Notes: generated by a model not told the origin, from the letters alone. 64,000 nucleotides of DNA from Haloflavibacter putidus (GCF_006546625.1 NZ_VIAR01000001.1:407477-471476); one strand, 5' to 3'; positions 46,551 to 56,922 are shown, numbered from the stretch's first letter. Translations and numbers: made by a program.

Positions 46551-46592
46551 GAACCCTACTTTGTAACGGTTGGTTGCAAAGAGGGTTCTTTT
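46551..46592 (+). terminator. Hairpin with T-tract between atpE and atpF
   Basis: Left arm GAACCCTACTTTG (46551-46563) and right arm CAAAGAGGGTTC (46577-46588) pair with a single bulged A around a 13-base loop, followed by TTTT. It has the form of an intrinsic terminator or processing hairpin inside the operon. Confidence 0.7.
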
Positions 46593-46621
46593 AAAAATTA
46601 AGGAATAAACCGTTAAGGATT

Positions 46622-47116
46622 ATGGATTTAATAAAACCGGAAATAGGATTATTTGTTTGGCAAACCGTAGTGTTGCTAATATTGTTGTTCGTGTTGGCAA
46701 AATTTGCTTGGCGGCCAATTTTAGGCTCAATCCGTAAGCGGGAAGAGTCTATAAACGAAGCTTTAGACTCTGCTAAAAAGGCACGTTTGGAGATGGAAAA
46801 TCTTCAGGCAGATAACGAAAAGTTGTTACAAGAAGCCAGAGAAGAGCGTGACGCTATCTTAAAAGAAGCGCGTCAAATTAAAGAAAAAATGATTGGCGAT
46901 GCATCGGATGAAGCAGATAAGAAAGCTAACGCTATTATAGAAAAAGCCCAAGAAAGCATTCGTACAGAAAAGAAAGCTGCTTTGGCCGAAATTAAAGCGC
47001 AGGTTGCCAACCTTTCTATAGAAATTGCAGAGAAAGTTGTGAAAAAAGAATTGGACAACAAGCAAAAACAAATGGAGTTGGTAGATAATATGCTTAACGA
47101 CGTTAAGTTAAACTAG
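46622..47116 (+). CDS. atpF: ATP synthase Fo subunit b
   Basis: The 164-residue protein has one N-terminal membrane helix (IGLFVWQTVVLLILLFVLAKF) and a long charged coiled coil from about 40 to 150 that forms the peripheral stalk. Length and composition are usual. It begins 30 bases after the atpE-atpF hairpin, so it needs read-through from atpB/atpE or a promoter in the short gap; none is clear. Confidence 0.97.
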   Translation: MDLIKPEIGLFVWQTVVLLILLFVLAKFAWRPILGSIRKREESINEALDSAKKARLEMENLQADNEKLLQEAREERDAILKEARQIKEKMIGDASDEADKKANAIIEKAQESIRTEKKAALAEIKAQVANLSIEIAEKVVKKELDNKQKQMELVDNMLNDVKLN

Positions 47117-47130
47117 TATAAAACAGTAGC

Positions 47131-47682
47131 ATGGCAAATTTAAGAGCAGCCCAACGTTATGCAAAAGCATTGCTGGATTTATCGCAAGAAAATAAAAATT
47201 CTCACGCGATAGCAACAGATGTAAAAAAAGTTGCGGCTACATTAAAAGCCAGCCGGGAACTTCGCAGTATTTTAAGAAGTCCGGTGGTAAAACCTTCGGT
47301 AAAACGTAAATCTTTAAAAGCTATTTTTAAAGACGTAGATAAAAGTGTAAGCAGTCTATTTGATATTCTTATAGACAACGGGCGTATAGCTATTCTAGAT
47401 AAAGTTGCACAAAGTTTTATGCAACAATACAACCGGGTAAACAATATTAAAGTTGCCAAAGTTACTACCGCAGAAGCCTTGACGCCAGAGATGGAAGAAA
47501 AGCTTTTAAGCAAAGTAAAAGACCTTACCGGAAGTAAAGTTACGATGGAAAAAAGGGTAGACCCAGAGATTTTGGGCGGATTTGTATTGCGTATAGACGA
47601 TACCCAATACGATGCCAGTGTGGCTGGAAAACTCTATAAACTCCGTAAACAATTTACGGAAAATGCAGAAATTAAACTTTAA
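47131..47682 (+). CDS. atpH: ATP synthase F1 subunit delta
   Basis: The 183-residue OSCP/delta protein begins LRAAQRYAKALLDLSQE, has a helical N-terminal domain and the C-terminal segment RVDPEILGGFVLRIDD typical of the family. It joins subunit b to the F1 head. It lies 14 bases after atpF and 40 before atpA. Confidence 0.97.
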   Translation: MANLRAAQRYAKALLDLSQENKNSHAIATDVKKVAATLKASRELRSILRSPVVKPSVKRKSLKAIFKDVDKSVSSLFDILIDNGRIAILDKVAQSFMQQYNRVNNIKVAKVTTAEALTPEMEEKLLSKVKDLTGSKVTMEKRVDPEILGGFVLRIDDTQYDASVAGKLYKLRKQFTENAEIKL

Positions 47683-47722
47683 AAACAACGGGCAAGCAAA
47701 CTGCCCACTATAATAAATAATT

Positions 47723-49303
47723 ATGGCAGAAGTAAATCCTGCTGAAGTTTCAGCAATTTTAAAACAACAATTATCGGGCTTTGAAGCAGATGCCAGTCTA
47801 AACGAAGTTGGTACGGTATTAAGCGTAGGAGATGGTATTGCAAGTGTATACGGTCTTTCTAATGCAGAGTATGGCGAACTGGTAGAGTTTGATTCTGGTT
47901 TGCAAGGCATGGTGCTTAACCTCGAAGAAGACAATGTTGGGGTAGTACTTTTAGGCCCATCAAAAGAAATTAAAGAAGGAGATACCGTAAAACGTACACA
48001 AAAAATTGCCGCAATTAATGTAGGCGAAGGTATTGTTGGCCGTGTTGTAGACACCTTAGGAAAACCCATAGATGGTAAAGGACCAATTTCTGGCGAAACC
48101 ATTTCTATGCCATTAGAGCGTAAAGCTCCTGGAGTAATCTACAGAGAACCGGTTGCAGAACCTTTGCAAACAGGAATTAAATCTATAGATGCTTTGGTAC
48201 CTGTAGGAAGAGGACAACGTGAGTTGGTAATTGGTGACCGTCAAACCGGTAAAACAACCGTTTGTATTGACACCATCCTTAACCAAAAAGAATTTTACGA
48301 TAGAGGCGAGCCTGTTTACTGTATTTATGTAGCCATTGGTCAAAAAGCTTCTACCGTTGCCGGAATTGCAAAAACATTAGAAGATAAAGGTGCTTTAGAT
48401 TATACCACTATTGTGGCTGCCAACGCTTCAGATCCTGCTCCAATGCAGGTTTATGCTCCTTTTGCAGGTGCTGCAATTGGCGAGTATTTTAGAGATACAG
48501 GAAGACCAGCTTTAATTATTTATGACGATTTATCCAAACAAGCGGTAGCTTACCGTGAAGTTTCTTTATTATTACGTCGTCCACCGGGGCGTGAAGCATA
48601 TCCCGGAGACGTTTTCTATTTGCACTCGCGTTTGCTAGAGCGTTCTGCTAAAGTAATTAACGACGATAGTATTGCAAAAGAAATGAACGACTTACCAGAG
48701 GCGTTAAAAGAAAAAGTAAAAGGTGGTGGCTCGTTAACCGCGCTACCAATTATCGAAACACAGGCGGGAGACGTTTCGGCGTATATTCCTACCAACGTGA
48801 TTTCTATTACAGACGGACAGATTTTCTTAACTTCAGATTTATTTAACTCTGGTGTACGTCCCGCTATTAATGTTGGTATTTCGGTATCGCGTGTTGGTGG
48901 TTCTGCCCAAATTAAATCGATGAAGAAAGTTGCCGGTACTTTAAAATTAGACCAGGCACAATTCCGCGAATTAGAAGCTTTTGCTAAGTTTGGTTCAGAT
49001 TTAGATGCTGCAACTTTGAGCACTATTGAAAAAGGTAAACGTAACGTAGAAATACTTAAGCAAGCGCAAAACGATCCGTACCCGGTAGAATATCAAATTG
49101 CAATTGTTTATGCAGGATCTAAAAACTTGTTACGCGATGTACCGGTAAATGAAGTAAAAGAGTTTGAAACAGAGTATCTAGAATTTTTAGATGCAAAACA
49201 CAGAGATACTTTAGATACCTTGAAAGCCGGAAAATTAACTGATGATGCTTTGGATGTTTTAACAAATGCAGCCAAAGATATCTCGGCAAAGTATAAGAAA
49301 TAA
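47723..49303 (+). CDS. atpA: ATP synthase F1 subunit alpha
   Basis: The 526-residue protein has the N-terminal crown region ([14 protein letters not shown]), Walker A GDRQTGKT near residue 175, and the family stretch [20 protein letters not shown] with the arginine finger region following in ISVSRVGG. Full length. The next gene is atpG; atpD and atpC do not follow, which in Bacteroidota are usually in a separate operon. Confidence 0.99.
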   Translation: MAEVNPAEVSAILKQQLSGFEADASLNEVGTVLSVGDGIASVYGLSNAEYGELVEFDSGLQGMVLNLEEDNVGVVLLGPSKEIKEGDTVKRTQKIAAINVGEGIVGRVVDTLGKPIDGKGPISGETISMPLERKAPGVIYREPVAEPLQTGIKSIDALVPVGRGQRELVIGDRQTGKTTVCIDTILNQKEFYDRGEPVYCIYVAIGQKASTVAGIAKTLEDKGALDYTTIVAANASDPAPMQVYAPFAGAAIGEYFRDTGRPALIIYDDLSKQAVAYREVSLLLRRPPGREAYPGDVFYLHSRLLERSAKVINDDSIAKEMNDLPEALKEKVKGGGSLTALPIIETQAGDVSAYIPTNVISITDGQIFLTSDLFNSGVRPAINVGISVSRVGGSAQIKSMKKVAGTLKLDQAQFRELEAFAKFGSDLDAATLSTIEKGKRNVEILKQAQNDPYPVEYQIAIVYAGSKNLLRDVPVNEVKEFETEYLEFLDAKHRDTLDTLKAGKLTDDALDVLTNAAKDISAKYKK

Positions 49304-49385
49304 GTAAAATTTTAAATGCTGAATAAAGGGTGACGGGCTTAAACAAATGATTTTAAGTCCGCGCTCTTAACTCATAACTATTAAT

Positions 49386-50261
49386 ATGGCAAATTTAAAA
49401 GAATTACGTAGTAGAATTACCTCGGTTTCCTCGACCATGCAGATTACCAGCGCCATGAAAATGGTATCTGCTGCCAAATTGAGCAAAGCCCAGGATGCTA
49501 TTACTGCCATGCGGCCGTATGCCGAAAAACTTACCGAGTTGCTACAAAGCCTTAGTGCCAGTATGGAAGAAGGCGCAGAAAGTAAATATGCAGACCAACG
49601 CCCGGTAGAAAAGGTTTTGGTGGTAACTATCTCTTCCAATCGTGGTTTGGCCGGTGCTTTTAACACCAATATTATAAAAGGAGTTAAAAGTTTATCTAAG
49701 CAAAAGGCATACACCAATAAAGGATTGGAGTTGTTTACCATAGGTAAAAAAGCCGATGATATTTTAAAGAAAGATTTTGAGATTTATCAAAATAACAATG
49801 CCATTTTTGATAATTTAGAATTTGACGCTGTCGCGGAAATTGCCGAACAACTCATGAAAGAGTTTGTAGAAGGCAATTTTGACAAAGTTTTATTGGTTTA
49901 CAACAGCTTTAAAAACGCAGCAACCCAAATTGTAAAAACCGAACAATTCTTACCAATCGTTCCGCAAGAAACAGAAGAGGAAGAAAAAGAAAACATAAAT
50001 TTAGATTATGTTTTTGAGCCGAAAAAAGAGGAAATCATAAAAGATTTAATTCCAAAATCTTTAAAAATTCAGCTTTTTAAAGCCTTGCGTGACTCTTTTG
50101 CTTCAGAGCACGGCGCACGTATGACAGCGATGCATAAAGCAACAGACAACGCAACAGAGTTACGAGACGATTTAAAACTATCGTACAACAAAGCACGTCA
50201 AGCATCCATCACCAATGAAATCTTAGAAATTGTTGGCGGAGCGGAAGCGTTGAACAATTAG
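49386..50261 (+). CDS. atpG: ATP synthase F1 subunit gamma
   Basis: The 291-residue rotor shaft subunit has the N-terminal helix LKELRSRITSVSSTMQITSA with KMVSAAKL and the C-terminal helix MTAMHKATDNATELRDDL-like pairing that forms the coiled coil. ISSNRGLAGAFNTN is also conserved. It is the last gene of this cluster. A clear intrinsic terminator follows about 75 bases later. Confidence 0.98.
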   Translation: MANLKELRSRITSVSSTMQITSAMKMVSAAKLSKAQDAITAMRPYAEKLTELLQSLSASMEEGAESKYADQRPVEKVLVVTISSNRGLAGAFNTNIIKGVKSLSKQKAYTNKGLELFTIGKKADDILKKDFEIYQNNNAIFDNLEFDAVAEIAEQLMKEFVEGNFDKVLLVYNSFKNAATQIVKTEQFLPIVPQETEEEEKENINLDYVFEPKKEEIIKDLIPKSLKIQLFKALRDSFASEHGARMTAMHKATDNATELRDDLKLSYNKARQASITNEILEIVGGAEALNN

Positions 50262-50336
50262 CGAGCGAAAGGAGCAAATGTTCAAAATGCGGAAGCGTCA
50301 ATTAGCGATTGAAGAGCAAATTTTATAAAAAATACC

Positions 50337-50374
50337 AACCTCGTAGGTTTTCAAAACCTGCGAGGTTTTTTATT
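50337..50374 (+). terminator. Intrinsic terminator after atpG
   Basis: Arms AACCTCGTAGGTTTT and AAAACCTGCGAGGTT pair with one mismatch around a single C, followed by a run of T. It resembles the AACCT...AGGTT palindrome at 32220. Confidence 0.85.
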
Positions 50375-50474
50375 TTTACGATAATTTTTCACTACATTTT
50401 CAACTCTTTTTAAGCAAATTATTGAATAGCCCAACGGAATTCAATACTTTTAAACTTTCTTAAAAAGAATTTTC

Positions 50475-51926
50475 TTGAGCGTATTCAAAAAACTTTTCAA
50501 ACAAACCTTTATCTATGGTTTAGCAACGGTTTTACCCCGTATGTTAAGCTTTTTGCTAATGCCGCTCTATACCGCGGTACTGCCTACCGGAGAGTACGGA
50601 GAGATCTCGGTTATCTTTGCATATTTTGTGCTTTTCAATGTTATTTTGGCCTACGGAATGGAAACCGCCTTTTTTCGGTTTTTCAATAAGAAAGAAAACC
50701 AGCAAACGGTTTTAAATACTTCCGGCTGGTCTTTATTCTTTTCTTCCGGTGTTTTTTTGGTGCTGGCTTTATTGCTGCAAAATCAGGTGAGTATTTTAAT
50801 AGACATTCCGCTAAAGTACATCAAACTCGCCATTTGGATTCTGTTTCTAGACGCTTTGGTAATCATTCCCTTTGCGTGGTTACGGGCGCGAGAAAGACCT
50901 ATGCGCTATGCAATAATCAAGATTTTTAATGTAGCTGTAAACCTGGGTCTTAATGTTTTTTTCCTGCTCTATTTGGAAGATCTTAGTCAAAACAACACTT
51001 TCTTTAACAGTATTTATAAACCGGATTTTAAAATAAGCTATGTATTTATTTCCAACTTGATTGCCAGCGGACTTACTTTGTTATTGATGCTGCCTTTCTA
51101 TTTTAGGTTAGAACTACGTTTTAACACTAAACTTTGGAAACAAATGTTGTCTTATGCCTATCCAATTCTAATTGCCGGCATTGCCTTTTCGGTAAACGAA
51201 GTAGCAGACCGTATTTTTCTAAATTATTTTCTTCCCGAAGCTATTGCAAAAGAAAAAATAGGAGCATATTCTGCTTGTTATAAACTGGCTGTTTTTATGA
51301 CATTATTCGCTACGGCCTTTAGGTTAGGAATAGAACCTTTTTTCTTTAGTCACGCCACGGCTAAGAACGCTAAAAAAAACTACGCCAGTATAACTAAATA
51401 CTTTACCATTTTCGGCTCGGTTATTTTGCTGGTAATTGTGGTGTTTATAGACTTGTTTAAAGTTGTGCTTATTCAAGACGAAACCTATTGGGAGGCTATG
51501 CATATTGTGCCCTTAATCATTTTGGCCAATCTCTTTTTAGGGATTTATCACAACCTTTCTGTATGGTATAAAATTACAGACAAAACCAAAATAGGCGGTT
51601 ATATTTCTATAGCTGGCGCGGCATTAACTATTATTTTAAATGTTGCTTTTATTCCGCTTATTGGTTATATAGCTTCTGCCATTGCTACTTTATCGGCCTA
51701 TTTTTTAATGATGTTGCTATCGTATGTCTTAGGAAAAAAATATTATCCTATTCCGTACAGTACAAAAAGTATACTGAGTTATTTAGGACTTGCAATTGGG
51801 TTTTCGGCTTTATCTTTTTATGTTTTCCGAGAAAATTATGGCATTGGTGTCTTGTTTTTACTTATATTTCTTGTCATTATTTATTTTTCCGAAAAGAACG
51901 AAATCAAAAAAATATTGCAATCTTAA
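50475..51926 (+). CDS. Polysaccharide biosynthesis flippase-like protein
   Basis: The 483-residue polytopic protein has 14 or so hydrophobic helices and begins LFKQTFIYGLATVLPRMLSF, a common start of the Wzx/MurJ-like MATE branch in Bacteroidota. It uses a TTG start; no in-frame ATG lies near. It heads an envelope gene run (dut, nucleotidyltransferase, TPR, DUF4292, EnvC) and is separate from the capsule locus flippase. The lipid-linked substrate is unknown. Confidence 0.9.
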   Translation: MSVFKKLFKQTFIYGLATVLPRMLSFLLMPLYTAVLPTGEYGEISVIFAYFVLFNVILAYGMETAFFRFFNKKENQQTVLNTSGWSLFFSSGVFLVLALLLQNQVSILIDIPLKYIKLAIWILFLDALVIIPFAWLRARERPMRYAIIKIFNVAVNLGLNVFFLLYLEDLSQNNTFFNSIYKPDFKISYVFISNLIASGLTLLLMLPFYFRLELRFNTKLWKQMLSYAYPILIAGIAFSVNEVADRIFLNYFLPEAIAKEKIGAYSACYKLAVFMTLFATAFRLGIEPFFFSHATAKNAKKNYASITKYFTIFGSVILLVIVVFIDLFKVVLIQDETYWEAMHIVPLIILANLFLGIYHNLSVWYKITDKTKIGGYISIAGAALTIILNVAFIPLIGYIASAIATLSAYFLMMLLSYVLGKKYYPIPYSTKSILSYLGLAIGFSALSFYVFRENYGIGVLFLLIFLVIIYFSEKNEIKKILQS

Positions 51927-51937
51927 TTTAACACTTT

Positions 51938-52369
51938 ATGGAAGTAAAAATCATTAATAAATCCAAACACGATTTACCTTCGTATGCAACTATAGCTTCG
52001 GCCGGAATGGACCTTCGGGCTAACCTAGAAGACAAAATAATTTTAAGTCCGTTAGAGCGGGTTATTGTAAAAACCGGTTTATTTATAGAACTTCCGGTGG
52101 GTTACGAAGCACAAATACGTCCCAGAAGCGGTTTGGCAGCCAAAAAGGGAATTACCGTTGCCAATGCGCCCGGCACTATAGATGCCGATTATCGAGGAGA
52201 AATTGGCGTTATTTTAGTCAATTTATCCAAAGAAGCTTTTACTATAAACGACGGTGAGCGCATTGCGCAAATGGTCGTGGCCAAGCACGATCGCGTAGAA
52301 TGGCAAGAAGTAGATAGCTTGGAAGAAAGCGATAGGGGAGCCGGCGGTTTTGGTAGTACGGGCGTATAA
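51938..52369 (+). CDS. dut: dUTP diphosphatase
   Basis: Dut cleaves dUTP to dUMP, keeping uracil out of DNA and supplying dTMP synthesis. The 143-residue protein shows all five trimeric dUTPase motifs: [33 protein letters not shown] and [10 protein letters not shown]. The C-terminal motif is complete. It lies 11 bases after the flippase gene. Confidence 0.98.
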   Translation: MEVKIINKSKHDLPSYATIASAGMDLRANLEDKIILSPLERVIVKTGLFIELPVGYEAQIRPRSGLAAKKGITVANAPGTIDADYRGEIGVILVNLSKEAFTINDGERIAQMVVAKHDRVEWQEVDSLEESDRGAGGFGSTGV

Positions 52370-52536
52370 AAGTTATGCAGCAACAAGCTTTTCCGTAAAG
52401 AAAACGTTAAGAAAATATCTTTTACGCCTCCTCTTTGTGGCAAGAATTGGAAAATAGCGATATTTGAGGTTTTACAAATAAAAGCTAGTATAAAAGAAAA
52501 GTTTAATAAAAAAATACCGCTTTCGCGGATAATGAT

Positions 52537-53547
52537 ATGAAAATAATTGTTCCTATGGCGGGAAGAGGCTCCCGTTTACGACCACATACTTTAACTGTTC
52601 CTAAACCTTTAATACCCATTGCGGGCAAACCCATTGTGCAACGTTTGGTAGAAGATATTGCCGGCGTGGTAAACGAAAAAATAGACGAAGTAGCTTTTAT
52701 TATAGGGAAAGATTTTGGCGAAGAAGTAGAAAAAGACCTCAATGCTATTGCCGATAATTTGGGAGCAAAAGCCAGTATTTATATACAAGATAAACCTTTA
52801 GGAACCGGCCACGCCATTATGTGCGCGCAAGAATCTTTATCTGGGCCGGCTGTTATTGCTTATGCAGATACTTTGTTTAAAGCAGATTTTAGTTTAGACA
52901 CCAAATCTGACGGGGTTATTTGGGTAAAACAAGTAGAAAACCCGGAAGCTTATGGCGTGGTTAAAATAAACGATAAAAACCAAATTACAGACTTAGTAGA
53001 AAAGCCAAAAGATAAGGTTTCTGATTTGGCGGTTATTGGCATTTATTATTTTAAAGATGTAGCCATTTTAAAAGAGCAATTACAAGAAGTTTTAGACGAG
53101 AATCTAATCCGCGGAGGCGAATACCAGATTAACGATGGTATAGAAAAAATGAAGCAAAAAGGTTTTATTTTTACCCCGGGAAAGGTAGAAGAATGGATGG
53201 ATTGCGGCAACAAAAACGTAACCGTAGAAACCAACGGCAGAGTGCTTAACTTTTTAAAAGACGAAGGGAAGAATTTGGTTTCGGATACCGTAAAACAAAC
53301 CGACTCGAAAATTATACAACCTTGTTATATCGGTGAAAATGTGGTGTTAGAAAACGCAACAATTGGTCCCAATGTTTCGCTTGGTGACCAATGTGTGGTA
53401 AAAGATTCTACTATAAAAAACTCGTTGGTGCAAACCAACGCCAGTATAAAAAACGCCAGTTTAGACAATGCTATGATAGGAAACCATGCTAAATTTGATG
53501 GCAAGTTTACCCAAATAAGTATTGGCGACTATTCTGTTTTAGAATAA
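52537..53547 (+). CDS. Sugar-phosphate nucleotidyltransferase
   Basis: The 336-residue protein has an N-terminal nucleotidyltransferase domain starting IIVPMAGRGSRLRPHTLTVP, with KPLIPIAGKPI and an AYADTLFKADF active-site segment, and a short C-terminal left-handed beta helix (CYIGENVVLENATIGPNVSL). It makes an NDP-sugar from a sugar-1-phosphate. Donor (glucose, mannose or N-acetylglucosamine) is not clear. It is conserved in this gene run and lies 167 bases after dut and 5 before the TPR gene. Confidence 0.92.
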   Translation: MKIIVPMAGRGSRLRPHTLTVPKPLIPIAGKPIVQRLVEDIAGVVNEKIDEVAFIIGKDFGEEVEKDLNAIADNLGAKASIYIQDKPLGTGHAIMCAQESLSGPAVIAYADTLFKADFSLDTKSDGVIWVKQVENPEAYGVVKINDKNQITDLVEKPKDKVSDLAVIGIYYFKDVAILKEQLQEVLDENLIRGGEYQINDGIEKMKQKGFIFTPGKVEEWMDCGNKNVTVETNGRVLNFLKDEGKNLVSDTVKQTDSKIIQPCYIGENVVLENATIGPNVSLGDQCVVKDSTIKNSLVQTNASIKNASLDNAMIGNHAKFDGKFTQISIGDYSVLE

Positions 53548-53552
53548 ATCTG

Positions 53553-54917
53553 ATGATAAAAATTGCAGGTTATATACTTTTGAGCATAGGAATTTTAGCT
53601 TTTCCGCGGCATTCTTATGCTCAAAAAGATTCTATCGCATTTAAAAAACCTGTACACGAAGATGGTCTGGGCGATAACGAAGATGCTTTTCAAGAAGTTT
53701 TTTTTGAAGCCTTGGCACAAAAAGCGATAGAAAATCACGAAAAAGCTATTCTAGCATTACAAAAAGCAAAAAAATTAAAACCGGAAGAAGCGATAGTTTA
53801 TTTTGAATTGGGCAAAAATCAAGATGCCTTAAAAGATTATTTACAAGCCGAAAAAAACCTGCTAAAAGCCTTAGATTTAAAACCCGGAAACCAAGCCATT
53901 TTAACCGAGTTATATCAAGTTTATTACAAGACCCACAACCACAATAAAGCTATAAATACCGCCAAAAAGCTTACAGATTTTGATATAAATTATTACGAAG
54001 ATCTGGCCAATTTATACGTGCTTACCAAAGATTATAAGAAAGCATTGACAGCCTTAGATACTTTAGATTCTAGACAGGGAAGTAGTAATTATCGCGACAG
54101 TCTGCGACGTAAAATCTTTCTGAAATCTAAGGATAAAGAAGGGCATTTGGCCTATTTAAAACAAAAACTAAAAGCAGCACCAACAAATACCAAACATTAT
54201 TTAAACCTTATCTATTTTTATAGCGAAAATGGGCAGGTAGAAGAAGCATTTCGGGTGGCAAAACAAGTGCAGGAAATTTATCCCGATGCCTCGGAAGCAC
54301 ATCTGGCACTTTATAAAATGTATATGGAAAAAAAACAACCGGATAAAGCTATCAAATCGATGGAAATTGTTTTGCAGAGTGAGACTATAGGCGAAGACGT
54401 CAAAAAAAAGGTGGTCATAGATTTTATAGATTTTGTGCAAGAAAACCCCAATTACCGGTCAGATTTAGTAAGAATTCTGGGCGAGGAGCTAAATTATGGC
54501 GAACAATCCAGCAAGCAATTGGGTGAATATTATATAGGTAAAGATACGCAAGCCGCAATTTCTGCGTTTAAAAAAGCACTGGAGGCTAATCCTAACGATT
54601 TTTCGGTAATTAAGAATTTAAGTTTATTGTTTATAGAAACACAACAATATCAGGAAACAATCACCTTAATCGAAGAGAAAATAGGCTTGTTTCCCAGTCA
54701 ACCTATTTTATATTTGTTGCAAGGTGTGGCGCAAAATGCTTTAGGAAATTATAATAAGGCAATAGAAACCTTAGAAACGGGATTAGATATGCTTTTAGAA
54801 AATAGGCAAATGCAAGCAGATTTTTACACCCAATTGGGTATTGCGCATAAAAAGTTGGGCAATGTAAAAAAAGCAAAAGAATATGAAGAAAAGGCTAAAT
54901 CTTTAAAGACAGATTAA
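53553..54917 (+). CDS. Secreted TPR protein
   Basis: The 454-residue protein has a signal peptide (cleavage probably after HSYA near residue 23) and about ten TPR-like helical pairs across the rest, with KPEEAIVYFELGKNQ and NPNDFSVIKNLSLLFIETQQ as examples. It is periplasmic and probably a scaffold for protein contacts. Its neighbours (DUF4292 lipoprotein, EnvC-like) suggest envelope assembly or division. No enzyme motif is seen. Confidence 0.9.
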   Translation: MIKIAGYILLSIGILAFPRHSYAQKDSIAFKKPVHEDGLGDNEDAFQEVFFEALAQKAIENHEKAILALQKAKKLKPEEAIVYFELGKNQDALKDYLQAEKNLLKALDLKPGNQAILTELYQVYYKTHNHNKAINTAKKLTDFDINYYEDLANLYVLTKDYKKALTALDTLDSRQGSSNYRDSLRRKIFLKSKDKEGHLAYLKQKLKAAPTNTKHYLNLIYFYSENGQVEEAFRVAKQVQEIYPDASEAHLALYKMYMEKKQPDKAIKSMEIVLQSETIGEDVKKKVVIDFIDFVQENPNYRSDLVRILGEELNYGEQSSKQLGEYYIGKDTQAAISAFKKALEANPNDFSVIKNLSLLFIETQQYQETITLIEEKIGLFPSQPILYLLQGVAQNALGNYNKAIETLETGLDMLLENRQMQADFYTQLGIAHKKLGNVKKAKEYEEKAKSLKTD

Positions 54918-54919
54918 TC

Positions 54920-55699
54920 GTGAAAAACCTTATAAAATATACTAGTTTTTTAATAATGGTAAGCTTTTTAATTTCCTGCGGAAGCGGTAAAAGCCTCACA
55001 ACAGCAAGTGGTGAAAAACTAAGCGCCAAAACGCTTATTAAAAAACACAAGGCAGCAGAGCCAGATTTTAAGACTCTTTACGCCAAACTGCGCGGTAGTT
55101 ACCATACCAAAGACGAAACCCAAAGCATTGGCGTAAGTATGCGTATGGAAAAAGATAAAGCCATTTGGTTAAGCGCAAAATTAGCAGGAATTATTCCTTT
55201 GGCAAAAGTCTACATTACTCCAGAGCGCGTGCAATATTACGAGAAGATAAACGGTACTTATTTTGATGGCGATTTTGCATTATTGAGCAAATGGTTGGGA
55301 ACCGATTTAGATTACGATAAAGTGCAAAACCTGTTGTTGGGGCAAAGCATCTATCCGTTAGAAAAAAATGGCTATAGCATTTCCAATTCGGCTAGCGGTT
55401 ACCAGTTAAAAAAAGAAAAAGAAGAAGCCGGTTTGCTCATACAATTTTTATTAGACCCGGGTAATTTTACCATCAAAGGCACGCAATTGCTAAACGAAGA
55501 AGAAAACAAAAGCCTTACATTAACCTATTCTGAGTATAAAGCTGTAAAACAGCAACTGCTTCCTAAAGAAATAAATATTATCGTAAACCAAGCAGCAAAA
55601 AACACCCGTATTAACATTCAGTATCGCTCTGTAGAGTTGGATGTTCCGGTAGACTTTCCTTTTAAAATACCAAACGGGTACGAAGAAATAGAATTATGA
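54920..55699 (+). CDS. DUF4292 lipoprotein
   Basis: The 259-residue protein begins at a GTG, has a signal ending in the lipobox FLISC (cysteine near 20), and a body of LolA/LolB-like beta character with KLRGSYHTKDETQSIGVSMR, IWLSAKLAGIIPLAKVYITP and QNLLLG, typical of DUF4292. A lipid- or lipoprotein-carrier role has been suggested by fold resemblance only. It overlaps the EnvC-like gene by an ATGA. Confidence 0.88.
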   Translation: MKNLIKYTSFLIMVSFLISCGSGKSLTTASGEKLSAKTLIKKHKAAEPDFKTLYAKLRGSYHTKDETQSIGVSMRMEKDKAIWLSAKLAGIIPLAKVYITPERVQYYEKINGTYFDGDFALLSKWLGTDLDYDKVQNLLLGQSIYPLEKNGYSISNSASGYQLKKEKEEAGLLIQFLLDPGNFTIKGTQLLNEEENKSLTLTYSEYKAVKQQLLPKEINIIVNQAAKNTRINIQYRSVELDVPVDFPFKIPNGYEEIEL

Positions 55700-56922
55700 T
55701 AAAAAAGCATTCGTTTACTGTATTATTTCTGTTTATTATCGCTTTAAGCGGAATCAATTCGGCGCAAGCCCAAAGCAAAGAACGCCAAGAATTAGAAGCC
55801 CGTCGTAAAGAATTGCGTGCGCAGATAAGCAAAATAACCACGCTTTTATCTAAAAATAAAAAGCAAAGAAGATCGGTTTTAACCGAAGTAGAAGACTTAA
55901 ATAAACGAATAAACGCTACCGAAAATTTAATAAAGATAAACAACCAAGAGGCCAATTTATTAACCCGTGAAATAAATACCAATATAAAAAAAATAGACCG
56001 GCTGCGGGAAGAGCTCAAAAAGTTAAAAGAAGATTATGCCAAGATGATAAAACGTTCTTACAGAAGCAAATCTAAGCAGAGCCGGATAATGTTTTTGTTT
56101 TCTTCAGAGAGTTTTTTGCAAGCTTATAAGCGTTTGCAATATATGAAGCAGTACACAAATTACCGCAAGCAACAAGGCGAAGAAATACAAAAACAAACCC
56201 AAGAATTGCAACAGCTAAACAAAGATTTGGTAGAGCAAAAAAAGGCAAAGGAAGCCTTGTTGGTAGAAAATAGAAAGACACGCGAAAAACTAAGAAAAGA
56301 CAAAGAACAACAACAAACCTTGGTAGCTTCCATACGGAAAAAAGAAGGCGAATTTGAGCAGCAATTAAACCAAAAGCAAAAAGAAGTAAGCAAAATAGAC
56401 CGCCAAATAGAGAAATTGATTAAAGACGCCATTGCTGCCGAAAACAAAAAAACCGGTAGCACCAGCTCCAGTAAATTTGCACTTACCCCAGAAGCCAAAG
56501 CCTTGGCGGCAGACTTTACCAGTAACAAAGGAAAGTTGCCTTGGCCGGTAAAATCTGGCGTGGTAAGTATGCGTTATGGTACGCACCCGCACCCGGTGGT
56601 AAAACACATAAAGATAAAAAGTAACGGCGTGCGTATAGAAACCAATGAAAAAGAACCTGTTCGCGCCGTTTTTAAAGGCAGCGTATTTAAAATACAAGCT
56701 ATAAAAGGTGCCAACAAAGCCGTAATTGTACGCCACGGTAACTTTATGACCGTTTATAATAATTTGGTAAACATTCAGGTAGAAGTGGGCGATGAACTTT
56801 CTACCAACCAAATTATAGGCAAGGTAGGAAAGCATATTTCTACCGGCAGACCTACCTTATTGTTTTTGATTTATAAAAACACCCAAGCTTTAGATCCTTC
56901 GCATTGGATTTATAAAATGTAA
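55696..56922 (+). CDS. EnvC-like murein hydrolase activator (degenerate LytM domain)
   Basis: The 408-residue protein has a signal peptide (ending near AQAQS), a long coiled coil from about 30 to 255 and a C-terminal M23/LytM domain from about 280. The metal-binding residues are missing: the H-x-G-(I/V)-D site reads SNGVRIET, the Y-x-HL site reads YNNL and the HLHFE site reads TLLFLIY. This matches EnvC, which activates amidases at the division site without cutting peptidoglycan itself. Stop and start overlap DUF4292. Confidence 0.92.
   Translation: MIKKHSFTVLFLFIIALSGINSAQAQSKERQELEARRKELRAQISKITTLLSKNKKQRRSVLTEVEDLNKRINATENLIKINNQEANLLTREINTNIKKIDRLREELKKLKEDYAKMIKRSYRSKSKQSRIMFLFSSESFLQAYKRLQYMKQYTNYRKQQGEEIQKQTQELQQLNKDLVEQKKAKEALLVENRKTREKLRKDKEQQQTLVASIRKKEGEFEQQLNQKQKEVSKIDRQIEKLIKDAIAAENKKTGSTSSSKFALTPEAKALAADFTSNKGKLPWPVKSGVVSMRYGTHPHPVVKHIKIKSNGVRIETNEKEPVRAVFKGSVFKIQAIKGANKAVIVRHGNFMTVYNNLVNIQVEVGDELSTNQIIGKVGKHISTGRPTLLFLIYKNTQALDPSHWIYKM

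Noticed and set aside
47506..48102. 198-codon minus-strand frame opposite atpH/atpA
   Set aside because: It is the complement of well-identified ATP synthase genes, with Ser/Pro-rich shadow composition.
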